Source: RYN-111 sp963760125 (GTDB lineage Bacteria > Actinomycetota > Actinomycetes > Mycobacteriales > SCTD01). Taken from it: DNA of 64,000 bases. The position numbers were made by a program, and so were the translations under genes. The notes beneath the pieces are model-generated. The model was given only the letters and a program-made list of their open reading frames with translations, was not told the DNA's origin and did not search any database. Positions 17,129 through 28,051 of this stretch are shown one piece after another (positions within the stretch are counted from its first letter, which is position 1; each line of letters begins with the position of its first letter). Location of the stretch: NCBI GenBank assembly GCA_963760125.1, contig CAVXBV010000014.1, forward strand, positions 124,001-188,000. Reading direction: 5' to 3'.

Positions 17129-17614
17129 GTGCACATCTCCGCGAAGGCCGACTACGCCGTGCGTGCCGCCGTGCAGCTGGCCTCGAGCTCGGAGTTCCCC
17201 GTCACGAGCGAGTCGATCGCGCAGGCCCAGCAGATCCCCGGCAAGTTCCTCGAGGCGATCCTGTCCGAGCTGCGCCGGGAGGGCCTGGTGCGCAGCCGCC
17301 GCGGCACCCACGGCGGATACTGGCTGTCCCGCCCGGCGGCTGAGATCAGCGTCGCGGACGTCATGCGGGCCATCGACGGGCCCATGGCCCTGGTCCGAGG
17401 AGTACGACCGGAGCAGGTGGAGTACCACGGCTCGGCCGAGCCCCTGCTGCACGTCTGGGTCGCCGTACGTGCCACGCTGCGCGACGTCCTGGGCAGCGTG
17501 TCCCTCGCGGACCTGGCCACGGGCGCGTTGCCGCTGACCATCACCAGCCTGACCGATGACCCGGGCGCGTGGATCGCCCCCTGGTTCGACGACCCGGAGG
17601 AGGGCCCGCCGTGA
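17129..17614 (+). CDS. Rrf2-family transcription regulator without cluster cysteines
   Basis: A 161-residue winged-helix protein opening HISAKADYAVRAAVQLA, the typical Rrf2 start. It has IPGKFLEAILSELRREGLVRSRRGTHGGYWLSRP as recognition helix and wing. Iron-sulfur Rrf2 proteins (IscR, NsrR, RsrR) have three Cys in the region near residues 90-106; this one has no cysteine at all. It must therefore sense something else or act through protein contacts. The GTG at 17129 is chosen because it gives the canonical start. The stop overlaps the ankyrin gene by 4 nt. Confidence 0.88.
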   Translation: MHISAKADYAVRAAVQLASSSEFPVTSESIAQAQQIPGKFLEAILSELRREGLVRSRRGTHGGYWLSRPAAEISVADVMRAIDGPMALVRGVRPEQVEYHGSAEPLLHVWVAVRATLRDVLGSVSLADLATGALPLTITSLTDDPGAWIAPWFDDPEEGPP

Positions 17615-17997
17615 ACGACCCGGACGACGGTCGGATCTTCGACCTGGCCCGCGAGGGGCTGACCGGTGAGCTGCTGGCCAACCTCGAGAACGGGACGTCG
17701 GTCGATCTCACCGACGGCAAGGGCAACACCCTGCTCCTGCTCGCCGCGTACTACGCCCACCCGCACACGGTGACCGCCCTGGTGAAGGCCGGCGCGACCC
17801 TCGACCGGGCGAACGAGCGCGGACAAACGGCGCTGGCGGCCGCTGCCTTCCGCGCCGACCTCACCAGCCTCGCGGCGCTGCTCGGCGCGGGCGCCGATCC
17901 CTACGCCGGTGACCCGAACGCGGTGGAGACCGCGCGGTTCTTCAACCAGCCCGAGGTGCTGGCCCTGCTCATCCGCGAGGAACCGCCAGCGCCCTGA
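17611..17997 (+). CDS. Ankyrin-repeat protein
   Basis: A 128-residue protein with about three ankyrin repeats. The clearest units are GNTLLLLAAYYAHPHTVTALVKAGA and GQTALAAAAFRADLTSLAALLGAGA, each a helix-turn-helix with the conserved G-T-x-L and A-A positions. Ankyrin repeats mediate protein-protein contacts. It is translationally coupled to the Rrf2 gene by a GTGA overlap, which suggests it could be a co-regulator, but no ligand is known. Its last 29 nt overlap the 3' end of the convergent sixA gene. Confidence 0.85.
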   Translation: MNDPDDGRIFDLAREGLTGELLANLENGTSVDLTDGKGNTLLLLAAYYAHPHTVTALVKAGATLDRANERGQTALAAAAFRADLTSLAALLGAGADPYAGDPNAVETARFFNQPEVLALLIREEPPAP

Positions 17998-18436
17998 GGC
18001 GGGCGCCCTCGAGCTCCCAGTCCGGCACGTCGAAGACCACGACAGAGCTGGTGGGCAGACCCCGGTCGGTCTGCGCCCGGGCCCGTGCGCCGGCGTCGAG
18101 CTCCCATGCCAACCGCTCGATCCCGGGGTTGTGGCCCACGACGACGAGCACGCCGACGTCGGCGCCGGTCTCGGCGATCACCTCCCGCAGGTCCGCGGTC
18201 GACGCCTCGTAGACCCGGTCGTCGTACACCGCCGGCCACGTCCCGGCCAGGTCCCAGGTCTCCCGCGTGCGACGCGCCGTCGACACCACGGCCCGGTCGA
18301 CGACGAACCCCTGGTCGGTGAGCCAGTCCCGGACCGCGGCGGCGTCGGCTCGACCGCGCTCGGTCAGGGTCCGCGCGTGGTCGTCCGCGTGCTGGGGCTC
18401 GGCCTTCGCGTGACGGACCAGGATCAGGGTCGGCAT
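17969..18436 (-). CDS. sixA: Phosphohistidine phosphatase SixA-like
   Basis: A 155-residue histidine phosphatase. The catalytic RHG-type motif is LVRHAKA, with the nucleophile His9. A second conserved His lies in VVVGHNPGIE, with the STARRTRETW segment between them. Small enzymes of this kind dephosphorylate phosphohistidine in signalling proteins (SixA on ArcB) or small metabolites. The substrate here is not shown by the sequence. It is convergent with the ankyrin gene and divergent from the epimerase gene (23 nt). Confidence 0.85.
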   Translation of the reverse strand: MPTLILVRHAKAEPQHADDHARTLTERGRADAAAVRDWLTDQGFVVDRAVVSTARRTRETWDLAGTWPAVYDDRVYEASTADLREVIAETGADVGVLVVVGHNPGIERLAWELDAGARARAQTDRGLPTSSVVVFDVPDWELEGARLRALAVPRG

Positions 18437-18459
18437 GTCCGACAGCCTAGGTTGGCCTC

Positions 18460-19389
18460 ATGGACGTCCTGGTGCTCGGTGGAACCTCCTTCGTCGGTCG
18501 CTGGATCGTCAGCGACCTTCTCGCGCGCGGACACGCGCCGACCCTGTTCACCCGCGGGATCACCGCGCCGGACCTGTTCCCGGACGTCCCGCGGCTGACC
18601 GGGGATCGCGCGAGCGGCGAGTACGGCGCACTGCTGGACCACGACGCGGTGATCGACGTCTCGGCGTACGTCCCGCGACACGTGGCGCAGGCGGCGGACG
18701 CCCTGGGCAGCGTCGGGCGCTACCTGTTCATCAGCACCGGGTCGGTCTACGACCGCACCGCGGCCGGTGACGGCATCACCGAGGACTCCCCGCGCCTGGC
18801 GCCGCACCGCGCATCGGAGACCGTCGACGGCGACACCTACGGCCAGCTCAAGGTCGCGTGCGAGGACGACGTGCTGTCCCGCTGGGGGGAGCGCGCGACG
18901 ATCGTGCGCCCCGGCATCGTCGCCGGCCCGTACGACCCGACCGATCGCTTCACCTACTGGGCCCGGCGGGCCCCGCAGGGCGGCACGATCGCCGTCCCCG
19001 GACGGCTGGACCAGGCGGTGCAGGTCGTCGACGCCCGCGACCTCGCCCGGCTGGTGACGCTGCTGCTCGAGCAGGACCGGCCGGGGACGTACAACGCCGT
19101 CGGACCGCAGCCGGACGTCACGCTGGCCGAGCTCATCACGACCTGCGCCGCCGGCGCCGACGTCGACCTCGTGGAGCTCGACGCCATCACCGGCTTCCCG
19201 CTCGTGCTGCCCGACCCGACGTGGGACGTGATGTTCCGGCGCAGCGCCGCCGCGGCCCTCGCCGTCGGGATGCCCACGACGCCCCTGGCCCAGACCGCGC
19301 GGGACACCAGGGAGTGGGACGAGGGACGAGGTCCGCTCTCCGTGGGATTCAGCCCCGAGCAGGAGCAGGCTGCGCTGACGGGCGGGTGA
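18460..19389 (+). CDS. NAD(P)-dependent epimerase/reductase (extended SDR)
   Basis: A 309-residue protein with an N-terminal Rossmann motif VLGGTSFVGRWIV (G-x-x-G-x-x-G type). The active-site region STGSVYDRT is followed later by DGDTYGQLKVACE, giving the Tyr-x3-Lys catalytic pair of SDR enzymes. The substrate is not clear; relatives include nucleoside-diphosphate-sugar epimerases and mRNA-binding SDR homologues. It stands alone between sixA (divergent) and the convergent GNAT fusion gene, with a 4-nt gap to the latter. Confidence 0.8.
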   Translation: MDVLVLGGTSFVGRWIVSDLLARGHAPTLFTRGITAPDLFPDVPRLTGDRASGEYGALLDHDAVIDVSAYVPRHVAQAADALGSVGRYLFISTGSVYDRTAAGDGITEDSPRLAPHRASETVDGDTYGQLKVACEDDVLSRWGERATIVRPGIVAGPYDPTDRFTYWARRAPQGGTIAVPGRLDQAVQVVDARDLARLVTLLLEQDRPGTYNAVGPQPDVTLAELITTCAAGADVDLVELDAITGFPLVLPDPTWDVMFRRSAAAALAVGMPTTPLAQTARDTREWDEGRGPLSVGFSPEQEQAALTGG

Positions 19390-19393
19390 ACCG

Positions 19394-20209
19394 TCAGGCC
19401 GGCGGGTCCGGGAACATCGCCGCCATGACGGTCTGCAGGTCGAAGTAGTCGTGCCACGAGCTGATCAGCCCCTCGCGCAGGCGGAAGACGCCCGCGACCG
19501 GCAGGTCGGTCCACACGCCGTTCATCAAGAACCGGTCGGTGCGCTCGTTCATCACCAGGTCACCGCTCGCGACCTCGTGGAGGACCAGCCACTCCGAGTC
19601 CTCGCACAGGGCGAGCAGCCCCTCGCCGGTCTCCTTCATCGCCTGCTTGCCGGTCACCGCCGGCAGCATCATGTTCTGGTACTCGACGTCGTCGGTCACG
19701 AGGGCGAAGGCGGCGTCCCAGTCGCGCTTCGCGGCGACCGCGAGGAAGGCGTTGACGACGGCGAGGTTGTCGGTCACGGGGGCTCCAGAGATCAGCGGCT
19801 TGCGCATCGAGACGTGCTCGATGCCGGCCTCGAGGTAGACGCCGGTGAACGGAACGTAGCCTGCACGCTCGTAGAAACCGACCGCGTGGACCTGCGCGTG
19901 CAGCTCGATCCTGGGCAGCCCCCGCTCCGCCGCCCGGCGCTCCAGCACGGCCAGCACCGCCGCGCCGACGCCCTGCCCGCGGACGTCCTCCGCCACCGCC
20001 ATGCGACCCACCGTGCCGTCGGGCAGCAGTCGGCCGGTACCGACGACCCGCCCCTCCCGCCGCGCCACCGCATGGTCGTACGTCGGGTCGCTGGCGTCGT
20101 GCTCCAGGTCCGCCGGGACGCCCTGCCCGACGACGAACACCTCGTGGCGCAGCGCCAGCAGCGCGGGCAGCTCGTGCGGCTCGGCCAGCCGCGCCTCGAG
20201 CGCGGTCAC
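19394..20209 (-). CDS. GNAT acetyltransferase fused to limonene-epoxide-hydrolase-like domain
   Basis: Residues 1-140 are a GNAT acetyltransferase of the ElaA-like type, with FVVGQGVPADLEHDASD, the acetyl-CoA loop RMAVAEDVRGQGVG, and GFYERAGYVPFTGVY. Residues 145-271 match a limonene-1,2-epoxide hydrolase/SnoaL-like fold: VTDNLAVVNAFLAVAAKRDW, NERTDRF and SWHDYFDLQ, which carry the Arg, Asp and second Asp of the epoxide hydrolase triad. The joint is a short SGAP. The internal GTG at 19777 is preceded by GGAG at 5 nt, so two proteins could be made. The substrate is unknown. The start overlaps the neighbouring membrane-protein stop by 4 nt. Confidence 0.8.
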   Translation of the reverse strand: MTALEARLAEPHELPALLALRHEVFVVGQGVPADLEHDASDPTYDHAVARREGRVVGTGRLLPDGTVGRMAVAEDVRGQGVGAAVLAVLERRAAERGLPRIELHAQVHAVGFYERAGYVPFTGVYLEAGIEHVSMRKPLISGAPVTDNLAVVNAFLAVAAKRDWDAAFALVTDDVEYQNMMLPAVTGKQAMKETGEGLLALCEDSEWLVLHEVASGDLVMNERTDRFLMNGVWTDLPVAGVFRLREGLISSWHDYFDLQTVMAAMFPDPPA

Positions 20210-21168
20210 CCGAGCTCGTCCGCGCTCGCCTGCCGCGTGGGGACGACGCCCTTGATCTCCGGCAGCAGGGGCTGGACGAGCAGGTCCTCGATGGCCTGCC
20301 CTTCACCGGCGACCTCCACGGCCCGCACGCCCGCGCGTGCGGTCAGCGCCGCGAGCTGCGCAGCGGTCCCCTTCACGATCGCCGCGAACACGCAGGCGCA
20401 GATCGCCTTGTACTGCGCCGCCTCGATCCCGGTCGCCCGCGCGAAGGTGACGTAGAGGTCCTTGAACCGCTGCTCGTCTGCGGTCGTCACCTCCAGTGTG
20501 TCGACGTACCCCTGGTAGGCCTTCTGGGCGGCGAGCCGGCCGGTGACAGCCGTGGCGTACGCCCGGCCGAGATCTCCCAGCAGGTCTCCCTTGATGTCCA
20601 CCGGCAGCTGCGCCGCCTCGGGGCCGGCAGCCTTGGCACGCAGGTAGACCCGCTGGACCTGGACGCCCCTGGTCAGCGCGGCGAGCTGACCGGGTGTGCG
20701 GTAGCCGGCGAGGCTCACCAGCGCCACGCGCGAGCCCTTGTCGGCCCTGACCGCCGCCGCCAGGCTCGACGCCGCGTCCGCGGCGTACGTCGTCGTGTCG
20801 TCCCCCACCTCCGGACCGAGGGTCGAGCGCCCGATGAGCTGCTCGCCGTCGGTGTTGAGGACCTGCTGCTGCTCAGCAGAGGCCTGCCGCGCGACCCGGT
20901 TGCGATCGGCCTCCTGCGACACCGCGGTACCCGCGCCGGCGAGGAAGACCGCCGCGATGACGACGAACCCGACCTGCGGGACGTCGCGCACCAGGGCCAG
21001 TGGGCCGCTGCGGGTCAGCCGCGCATCGAGGTCGGCCAGCGATCGGCCGTCCACGCCCTGCAGCGAGGAGCGCCACTGATCACGGCGACCGAGCAGGGAC
21101 CGGCGCCAGCGACCCACGCGCTCCGCGGCGCGCGGCAGCAGGTCGCGATCGAGGTCGCCGGGCTTCAC
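20206..21168 (-). CDS. Single-pass membrane protein, unknown
   Basis: A 320-residue protein I do not recognise. Residues 1-65 are basic (RAAERVGRWRRSLLGRRD), followed by one membrane helix at about residues 66-83. A long extracellular region then contains Ala-rich helices and a strand-rich VALVSLAGYRTPGQLAALTRGVQV segment. Two Cys near the C-terminus (AICACVF) are the only ones. It sits between rluD and the GNAT fusion, overlapping both by 4 nt, so it belongs to the rluD operon. No function is implied by this. Confidence 0.6.
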   Translation of the reverse strand: MKPGDLDRDLLPRAAERVGRWRRSLLGRRDQWRSSLQGVDGRSLADLDARLTRSGPLALVRDVPQVGFVVIAAVFLAGAGTAVSQEADRNRVARQASAEQQQVLNTDGEQLIGRSTLGPEVGDDTTTYAADAASSLAAAVRADKGSRVALVSLAGYRTPGQLAALTRGVQVQRVYLRAKAAGPEAAQLPVDIKGDLLGDLGRAYATAVTGRLAAQKAYQGYVDTLEVTTADEQRFKDLYVTFARATGIEAAQYKAICACVFAAIVKGTAAQLAALTARAGVRAVEVAGEGQAIEDLLVQPLLPEIKGVVPTRQASADELG

Positions 21169-22124
21169 GACAGGTCCCGGATCCGGTCGAGCGCTCCCTG
21201 CAGGTCGGAGGCGTAGGGGCTCTCGAACTCCACCCAGCGGCCGTCAGCCGGGTGGGCGAACGACAAGCGGACGGCGTGCAGCCACTGCCGCTCGAGACCG
21301 AGCTTCTTGCTCAGGGTGGGATCAGCGCCGTACGTCAGGTCGCCCGCGCAGGGGTGCTTCATGGCGGCCATGTGCACGCGGATCTGGTGGGTTCGGCCGG
21401 TCTCGAGGTGGATCTCGAGCAGCGTCGCGTGCCGGAAGGCCTCGAGCGTCTCGTAGTGCGTGACGCTGTCGCGCCCGCCCGCGACGACAGCGAACTTGTA
21501 CTGCGAGGAGGGGTGGCGGTCGATCGGCGCGTCGACGGTCCCGGTCATCGGATCGGGGTGGCCGTGCACCAGCGTGTGGTAGCGCTTGTCGACCGTCCGC
21601 TCGCGGAACGCGTCCTTCAGGACGGTGTAGGCGTGCTCGCTCTTCGCGACGACCATGAGGCCGCTGGTGCCGACGTCGAGGCGGTGCACGACCCCCTGCC
21701 GCTCCTCCGCACCGCTGGTGGACACCCGATGACCCGCCGCGACCAGGCCGCCGATCACCGTGGGGCCCTCCCAGCTGCCGGACGGGTGCGCGGCAACGCC
21801 GACGGGCTTGTCCACCACGATGATGTCGTCGTCCTCGTGGACGACGCGCAGCCCGGCGACGACCTCAGGCGGCTTGCTCGGCACGCGCTCGGAGCTCGGC
21901 AGGTCGACCTCGAGCATCGCTCCGGCCACGACCCGGTCGGATTTCCCACGGACGCGACCGTCGACGCTCGCCCCGCCGGCCTCGATGATCGTGACCGCCG
22001 CGGTGCGGCTCAGACCGAACAGCCGGGACAGCGCCGCGTCCAGCCGCAGGCCGTCCAGTCCCTCGGGGACAGGCAGGCTGCGCCTGTCGGTCGGCCGATC
22101 AGAAGCGGGAGCGGGCTCGGTCAC
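21165..22124 (-). CDS. rluD: RluA/RluD-family pseudouridine synthase
   Basis: A 319-residue enzyme with an N-terminal S4-like RNA-binding domain (about residues 22-75) and a RluA catalytic domain. The active-site Asp150 is in GVVHRLDVGTSGLMV, followed later by GRTHQIRVHMA. It converts uridine to pseudouridine in 23S rRNA. The RluD name is by family resemblance, as in other actinobacteria where the gene follows lspA, and specific target positions are not proved. It starts 4 nt after the lspA stop and overlaps the next gene. Confidence 0.88.
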   Translation of the reverse strand: MTEPAPASDRPTDRRSLPVPEGLDGLRLDAALSRLFGLSRTAAVTIIEAGGASVDGRVRGKSDRVVAGAMLEVDLPSSERVPSKPPEVVAGLRVVHEDDDIIVVDKPVGVAAHPSGSWEGPTVIGGLVAAGHRVSTSGAEERQGVVHRLDVGTSGLMVVAKSEHAYTVLKDAFRERTVDKRYHTLVHGHPDPMTGTVDAPIDRHPSSQYKFAVVAGGRDSVTHYETLEAFRHATLLEIHLETGRTHQIRVHMAAMKHPCAGDLTYGADPTLSKKLGLERQWLHAVRLSFAHPADGRWVEFESPYASDLQGALDRIRDLS

Positions 22125-22128
22125 TCCC

Positions 22129-22659
22129 TCATTCTGCCGTGTCGTCGCCTCGGCGGGCCCCGTCGAGCTCGATCCCCCTCAACGAGAGCAGCAGGGCGAG
22201 GGCCGCCCCGACCGTGATGCCGCTGTCCGCCACGTTGAACGACGCGAAGTGCGGGACCGAGATGAAGTCGACGACGGCGCCCCGACCGAACCCGGGCATG
22301 CGGGTCAGCCGGTCGACCAGGTTGCCGAGCGCGCCACCGAGCAGCAGCCCGAGCGAGACCGCCCAACCGGTGCTGGTCAGCCGGCGCATGCTGCGCACGA
22401 TGATCACCGCGACGGCCACGGCGATGAGCGTGAACACGACCGTGCCCCCCTCGGCGAAGGAGAAGGCAGCACCGCTGTTGCGCGACACGACGAGCGTGAC
22501 CGCGCCGTTGAGCAGCTCAATGCCGTCCTTGCCCTCGAGCTGAGCCACGACCAGGAGCTTGGTGCCCAGGTCCAGCGCGAGCGTGAGCAGGGCGACGACG
22601 ACGAGCAGGGACTTGGGTCGCGTCAGCGCCGTTCCTCGCGCGTCTTGCACGTCACGCAC
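22129..22659 (-). CDS. lspA: Signal peptidase II (lipoprotein)
   Basis: LspA cleaves the signal peptide of lipid-modified prolipoproteins. The protein has four membrane helices and the two catalytic Asp motifs, ALGNLVDRL and FNVADSGITV. The start is uncertain: GTG codons at 22659 and 22650 give 176 or 173 residues and lie inside the DksA-like gene, while a CTG at 22626 would overlap its stop exactly. The conserved region begins LLVVVALLTLALDLGTK, so little depends on the choice. It precedes rluD, as in many bacteria. Confidence 0.92.
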   Translation of the reverse strand: MRDVQDARGTALTRPKSLLVVVALLTLALDLGTKLLVVAQLEGKDGIELLNGAVTLVVSRNSGAAFSFAEGGTVVFTLIAVAVAVIIVRSMRRLTSTGWAVSLGLLLGGALGNLVDRLTRMPGFGRGAVVDFISVPHFASFNVADSGITVGAALALLLSLRGIELDGARRGDDTAE

Positions 22660-23714
22660 AGGGTGGCCCGGGGGAAGGCCTGCAGTCGCGGCTTCGGGAT
22701 GGGGTTGCCGCAGGTCTCGCAGCGCCCGTACGTCCCCGCGTCCAGGCGAGCGAGCGCCCTCTCGACCTGCTGGAGCAGGTCGCGGCTGTTGTTCGCGATC
22801 GACATCTCGTGCTCGCGCTCGAACGTCTTGCTGCCAGCATCGGCCTCGTCACCCGAGCCCTCGGAACCGGCGTCCCGCTTGAGGGCGGCGTTCTGCTCCT
22901 CCGCCTCGTCGATCTCGCCGCGCAGCTCCTTGGCCTCCACCTGGAGCTCCTTGCGGAGGTCGTTGAGCTCCTTCTTCGTCCACGCGTCTGCGCCGGTGAG
23001 CGGCCCAGACGGGATCTCCGGCTTCGGCGTGGCCTTGACCGGTGCCTTCGCCGGTGCCTTCGCCGGTGCCTTGACCGGTGCCGCCTTCGCGGGCGCAGCC
23101 TTCTTCGCCGGAGCCGCCTTCGCCGGCGCGGCCTTCTTCGCCGGTGCCGCCTTCGCGGGCGCAGCCTTCTTCGCCGGTGCCGCCTTCGCGGGCGCAGCCT
23201 TCTTCGCCGGTGCCGCCTTCGCGGGCGCAGCCTTCTTCGCCGGAGCCGCCTTCGCGGGCGCAGCCTTCTTCGCCGGTGCCGCCTTCGCCGGAGCCGCCTT
23301 CTTCGCCGGAGCCGCCTTCGCGGGCGCAGCCTTCTTCGCCGGAGCCGCCTTCGCGGGCGCCGCCTTCGCCGGAGCCGCCTTCGCGGGCGCAGCCTTCTTC
23401 GCCGGTGCCGCCTTCGCCGCAGCGCCCTTGACCTTGGGGGCGACCGGCGGCGTCGACGGTCGCGCCACGACCTTGGCCGCAGCGGTGGGGACCTTGCGGG
23501 GCACCGGGGCCGCAGCGCGCTTCGCCGGAGCCTTCGGCGACGCCGAGCCCCCCGGTGCAGCCTTGTCGGCAACCGTCTTGGCTGGTGCCGCTTTCGCCGG
23601 AGCCGGGGTCGGCCGGACGTTGCCCTGGCCGCTCGTGGGAGCGGCGGTTGCCGCGCCCGCCTTCTCCTTGCGGCCCAGCAGCTTGCGCAGACCGCGCTTG
23701 CCCTCGGAGGCCAT
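22623..23714 (-). CDS. DksA/TraR zinc-finger protein with long Ala-Lys-Pro repeat domain
   Basis: A 363-residue protein. The C-terminal ~120 residues are a coiled-coil (KKELNDLRKELQVEAKEL) plus a TraR/DksA C4 zinc finger with Cys332, 335, 353 and 356. Residues ~90-225 are a tandem AAPAKKAAPAKAAP region, strongly basic and probably disordered, as in actinobacterial HU C-terminal tails. DksA-type proteins bind RNA polymerase near the secondary channel. An Ala-Lys-Pro tail could also bind DNA or RNA, which is inference. ATG 23714 is chosen because GGGAG lies 8 nt before it. lspA follows and overlaps. Confidence 0.85.
   Translation of the reverse strand: MASEGKRGLRKLLGRKEKAGAATAAPTSGQGNVRPTPAPAKAAPAKTVADKAAPGGSASPKAPAKRAAAPVPRKVPTAAAKVVARPSTPPVAPKVKGAAAKAAPAKKAAPAKAAPAKAAPAKAAPAKKAAPAKAAPAKKAAPAKAAPAKKAAPAKAAPAKKAAPAKAAPAKKAAPAKAAPAKKAAPAKAAPAKKAAPAKAAPAKKAAPAKAAPVKAPAKAPAKAPVKATPKPEIPSGPLTGADAWTKKELNDLRKELQVEAKELRGEIDEAEEQNAALKRDAGSEGSGDEADAGSKTFEREHEMSIANNSRDLLQQVERALARLDAGTYGRCETCGNPIPKPRLQAFPRATLCVTCKTREERR
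23041..23430. repeat. Ala-Lys-Pro coding tandem repeat
   Basis: This stretch of about 390 nt is built of near-identical 15-33 nt units (plus-strand core GCCTTCTTCGCCGG, GCCGCCTTCGCGGGCGC). It encodes the KAAPAKKAAPAKA domain of the DksA-like protein on the minus strand. It has no spacer structure and is not a CRISPR. Confidence 0.9.
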
Positions 23715-23762
23715 GGACCGCTCCCTCATCGCGTTGGCGTGCACCTGATCAGACCGGGCGGG

Positions 23763-23792
23763 AGAATACGGGCCCGACGTACCTGTGCACAA
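23763..23792 (-). promoter_or_regulatory. Candidate sigma-70 promoter of the DksA-like gene
   Basis: On the minus strand TTGTGC (23792-23787) and TATTCT (23768-23763) are separated by 18 bp. They lie about 50 nt before the start of the DksA-like/lspA/rluD genes. The -10 is a fair match to TANNNT; the -35 is partial. Confidence 0.35.
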
Positions 23793-23889
23793 AGTGCCAC
23801 GCCGCACCGCGGCCAACGGCTGTTCCGTCGCGCTCGAGCCCAGCGCGTGGCCAGCAGCGCCGTCGACGTCTACGCTCGTCCTGCACGAC

Positions 23890-24077
23890 GTCGCGGTGAC
23901 GGGGACGAGTAGGTCCGGACGCAGCCACGAGCGACCTGGGGACGGTGTGAGCCCGGGGGCCTGGCCGGGGTGAAGATCACCCCTGAGCGGCACTGCACGG
24001 CCAGAGCGGGGACGTCCGTCCCAAGGAGGGTGGTACCGCGGGGCGCAGGCCTCGTCCCTCCGTCGATGACGGAGGAG
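23890..24077 (+). promoter_or_regulatory. Translational T-box riboswitch (ileS leader)
   Basis: The leader holds the T-box core AGGGTGGTACCGCG at 24027-24040, whose TGGT (24031-24034) can pair with the ACCA end of uncharged tRNA-Ile. Upstream, GGGG (23901-23904) followed by AGTA can pair with CCCC (23980-23983) to close a specifier loop; the codon ATC (Ile) lies at 23976-23978 in GAAGATCA. Just before ileS, CCTCCGTC (24057-24064) pairs with GACGGAGG (24068-24075), which hides the ribosome site. This is the translational T-box type known from actinobacterial ileS leaders, in which uncharged tRNA frees the site. It fills most of the 367-nt gap upstream of ileS. Confidence 0.93.
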
Positions 24078-24081
24078 TCTC

Positions 24082-27177
<3,096 letters not shown>

Positions 27178-27316
27178 CGTCGGCCCTGACGGGGGGCACA
27201 CCTGGCTGAATCACCCGAATGGCCTCAACAGACCAGCCGTACGCCGCGCCGATAGTCCTGGTGACACCCCGCTCTGCTGCAACCGGAGCAGCGCCGCGTC
27301 CACCGGGAGGCCCACC

Positions 27317-27805
27317 GTGACCGTCTACTCCGTCGAGCTCGAGCAGGCGCGTCCACTGCACCGGTCCTTCCGCTTGACTCGCCCCGGACTCAACGTCTCG
27401 GTGGAGAGCCAGGTACGCCCGGCGCTGGTCCTGCAGGAGCGCGAGGGTCGTGCGCTGCTCCACGCCGCCCAGCGGGAGGACGTCTCGCGGGGCGGCTGCT
27501 ACTCCGCCGGCCCGGCCGGGATCCAGGTCTGGAGCGGTCCGTGGGAGGGCCTTGGCGGCAGCCGCGGAGACGCCGAGCACCTGGGCTCGATCGACTGGAG
27601 CTACGACACCCCCGTACGCCACTACATCACCGTCTACCGGGTGCTGGTCACCGTGGAGGGCGTGCGATCCGGAGAGACAAGCCAGAGCCTGCTCGAGCGC
27701 GTCCTCGGGCTTGCGGGGCTCAACGCTGAGGGGTCGATCCTGGCGCTCCCCGTCCCTCCGCCGCGCGACCCGTTCCGCAGCAGCGCCCTGCGCGAGCGCG
27801 ACTGA
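27317..27805 (+). CDS. Hypothetical protein, unknown fold
   Basis: A 162-residue protein I do not recognise. It has no signal peptide or membrane segment, and is rich in beta-type strands (VTVYSVELEQ, HYITVYRVLVTVEGV) with one helical SQSLLERVLGLAGL segment near residue 120. A single Cys (GGCYSAG) is present. The GTG at 27317 is well supported: GGGAGG lies 6 nt upstream. It lies 139 nt after ileS on the same strand, with its own possible promoter element (GCCGATAG at 27248-27255). Confidence 0.6.
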   Translation: MTVYSVELEQARPLHRSFRLTRPGLNVSVESQVRPALVLQEREGRALLHAAQREDVSRGGCYSAGPAGIQVWSGPWEGLGGSRGDAEHLGSIDWSYDTPVRHYITVYRVLVTVEGVRSGETSQSLLERVLGLAGLNAEGSILALPVPPPRDPFRSSALRERD

Positions 27806-27906
27806 GGCTCGCGCCCACGCCCGCACCGACCTCCGCACCCGTGCGCGTTTCGGTGGCGGGGCGACGGCCTCGTGCTCGTCCAGGGCACCCTGTTGCCTTG
27901 AGTCTG

Positions 27907-27943
27907 CCCCGGCCTTCCGGGGCTTGCCCCGCCTTTCCGGGGC
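27907..27943. terminator. Two tandem GC-rich hairpins
   Basis: CCCCGG-CCTT-CCGGGG (27907-27922) and GCCCCG-CCTTTC-CGGGGC (27926-27943) form adjacent short hairpins. They lie in the 246-nt gap between two convergent genes. Their position suits a bidirectional terminator, without T-tracts, as is common in high-GC genomes. The rest of this gap shows nothing else. Confidence 0.5.
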
Positions 27944-28051
27944 AGGACCGAGGATGCTGGGGGTCCTGGGCGCAGCAGCGCTACGAGAGGGCCCTCAGCG
28001 CCGGGCGCACCCCGCAGGCCGGGCGCCACCGGGAACACCCCACGCAGGGCG

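Noticed and set aside
12841..17343. Plus-strand open frame of 1500 codons opposite dnaE
   Set aside because: It is the antisense shadow of dnaE; the translation is Arg/Val/Gly-rich without family motifs, as expected in a high-GC genome.
23041..23430. Regular repeat that could suggest a CRISPR array
   Set aside because: Units are directly adjacent with no unique spacers, and the repeat is in coding frame.
21760..23748. Plus-strand frame with long AFAGAAFFAG repeats, like a repetitive surface protein
   Set aside because: It is the complement of the Ala-Lys-Pro repeat of the DksA-like gene; flanking parts are shadows of rluD and lspA.
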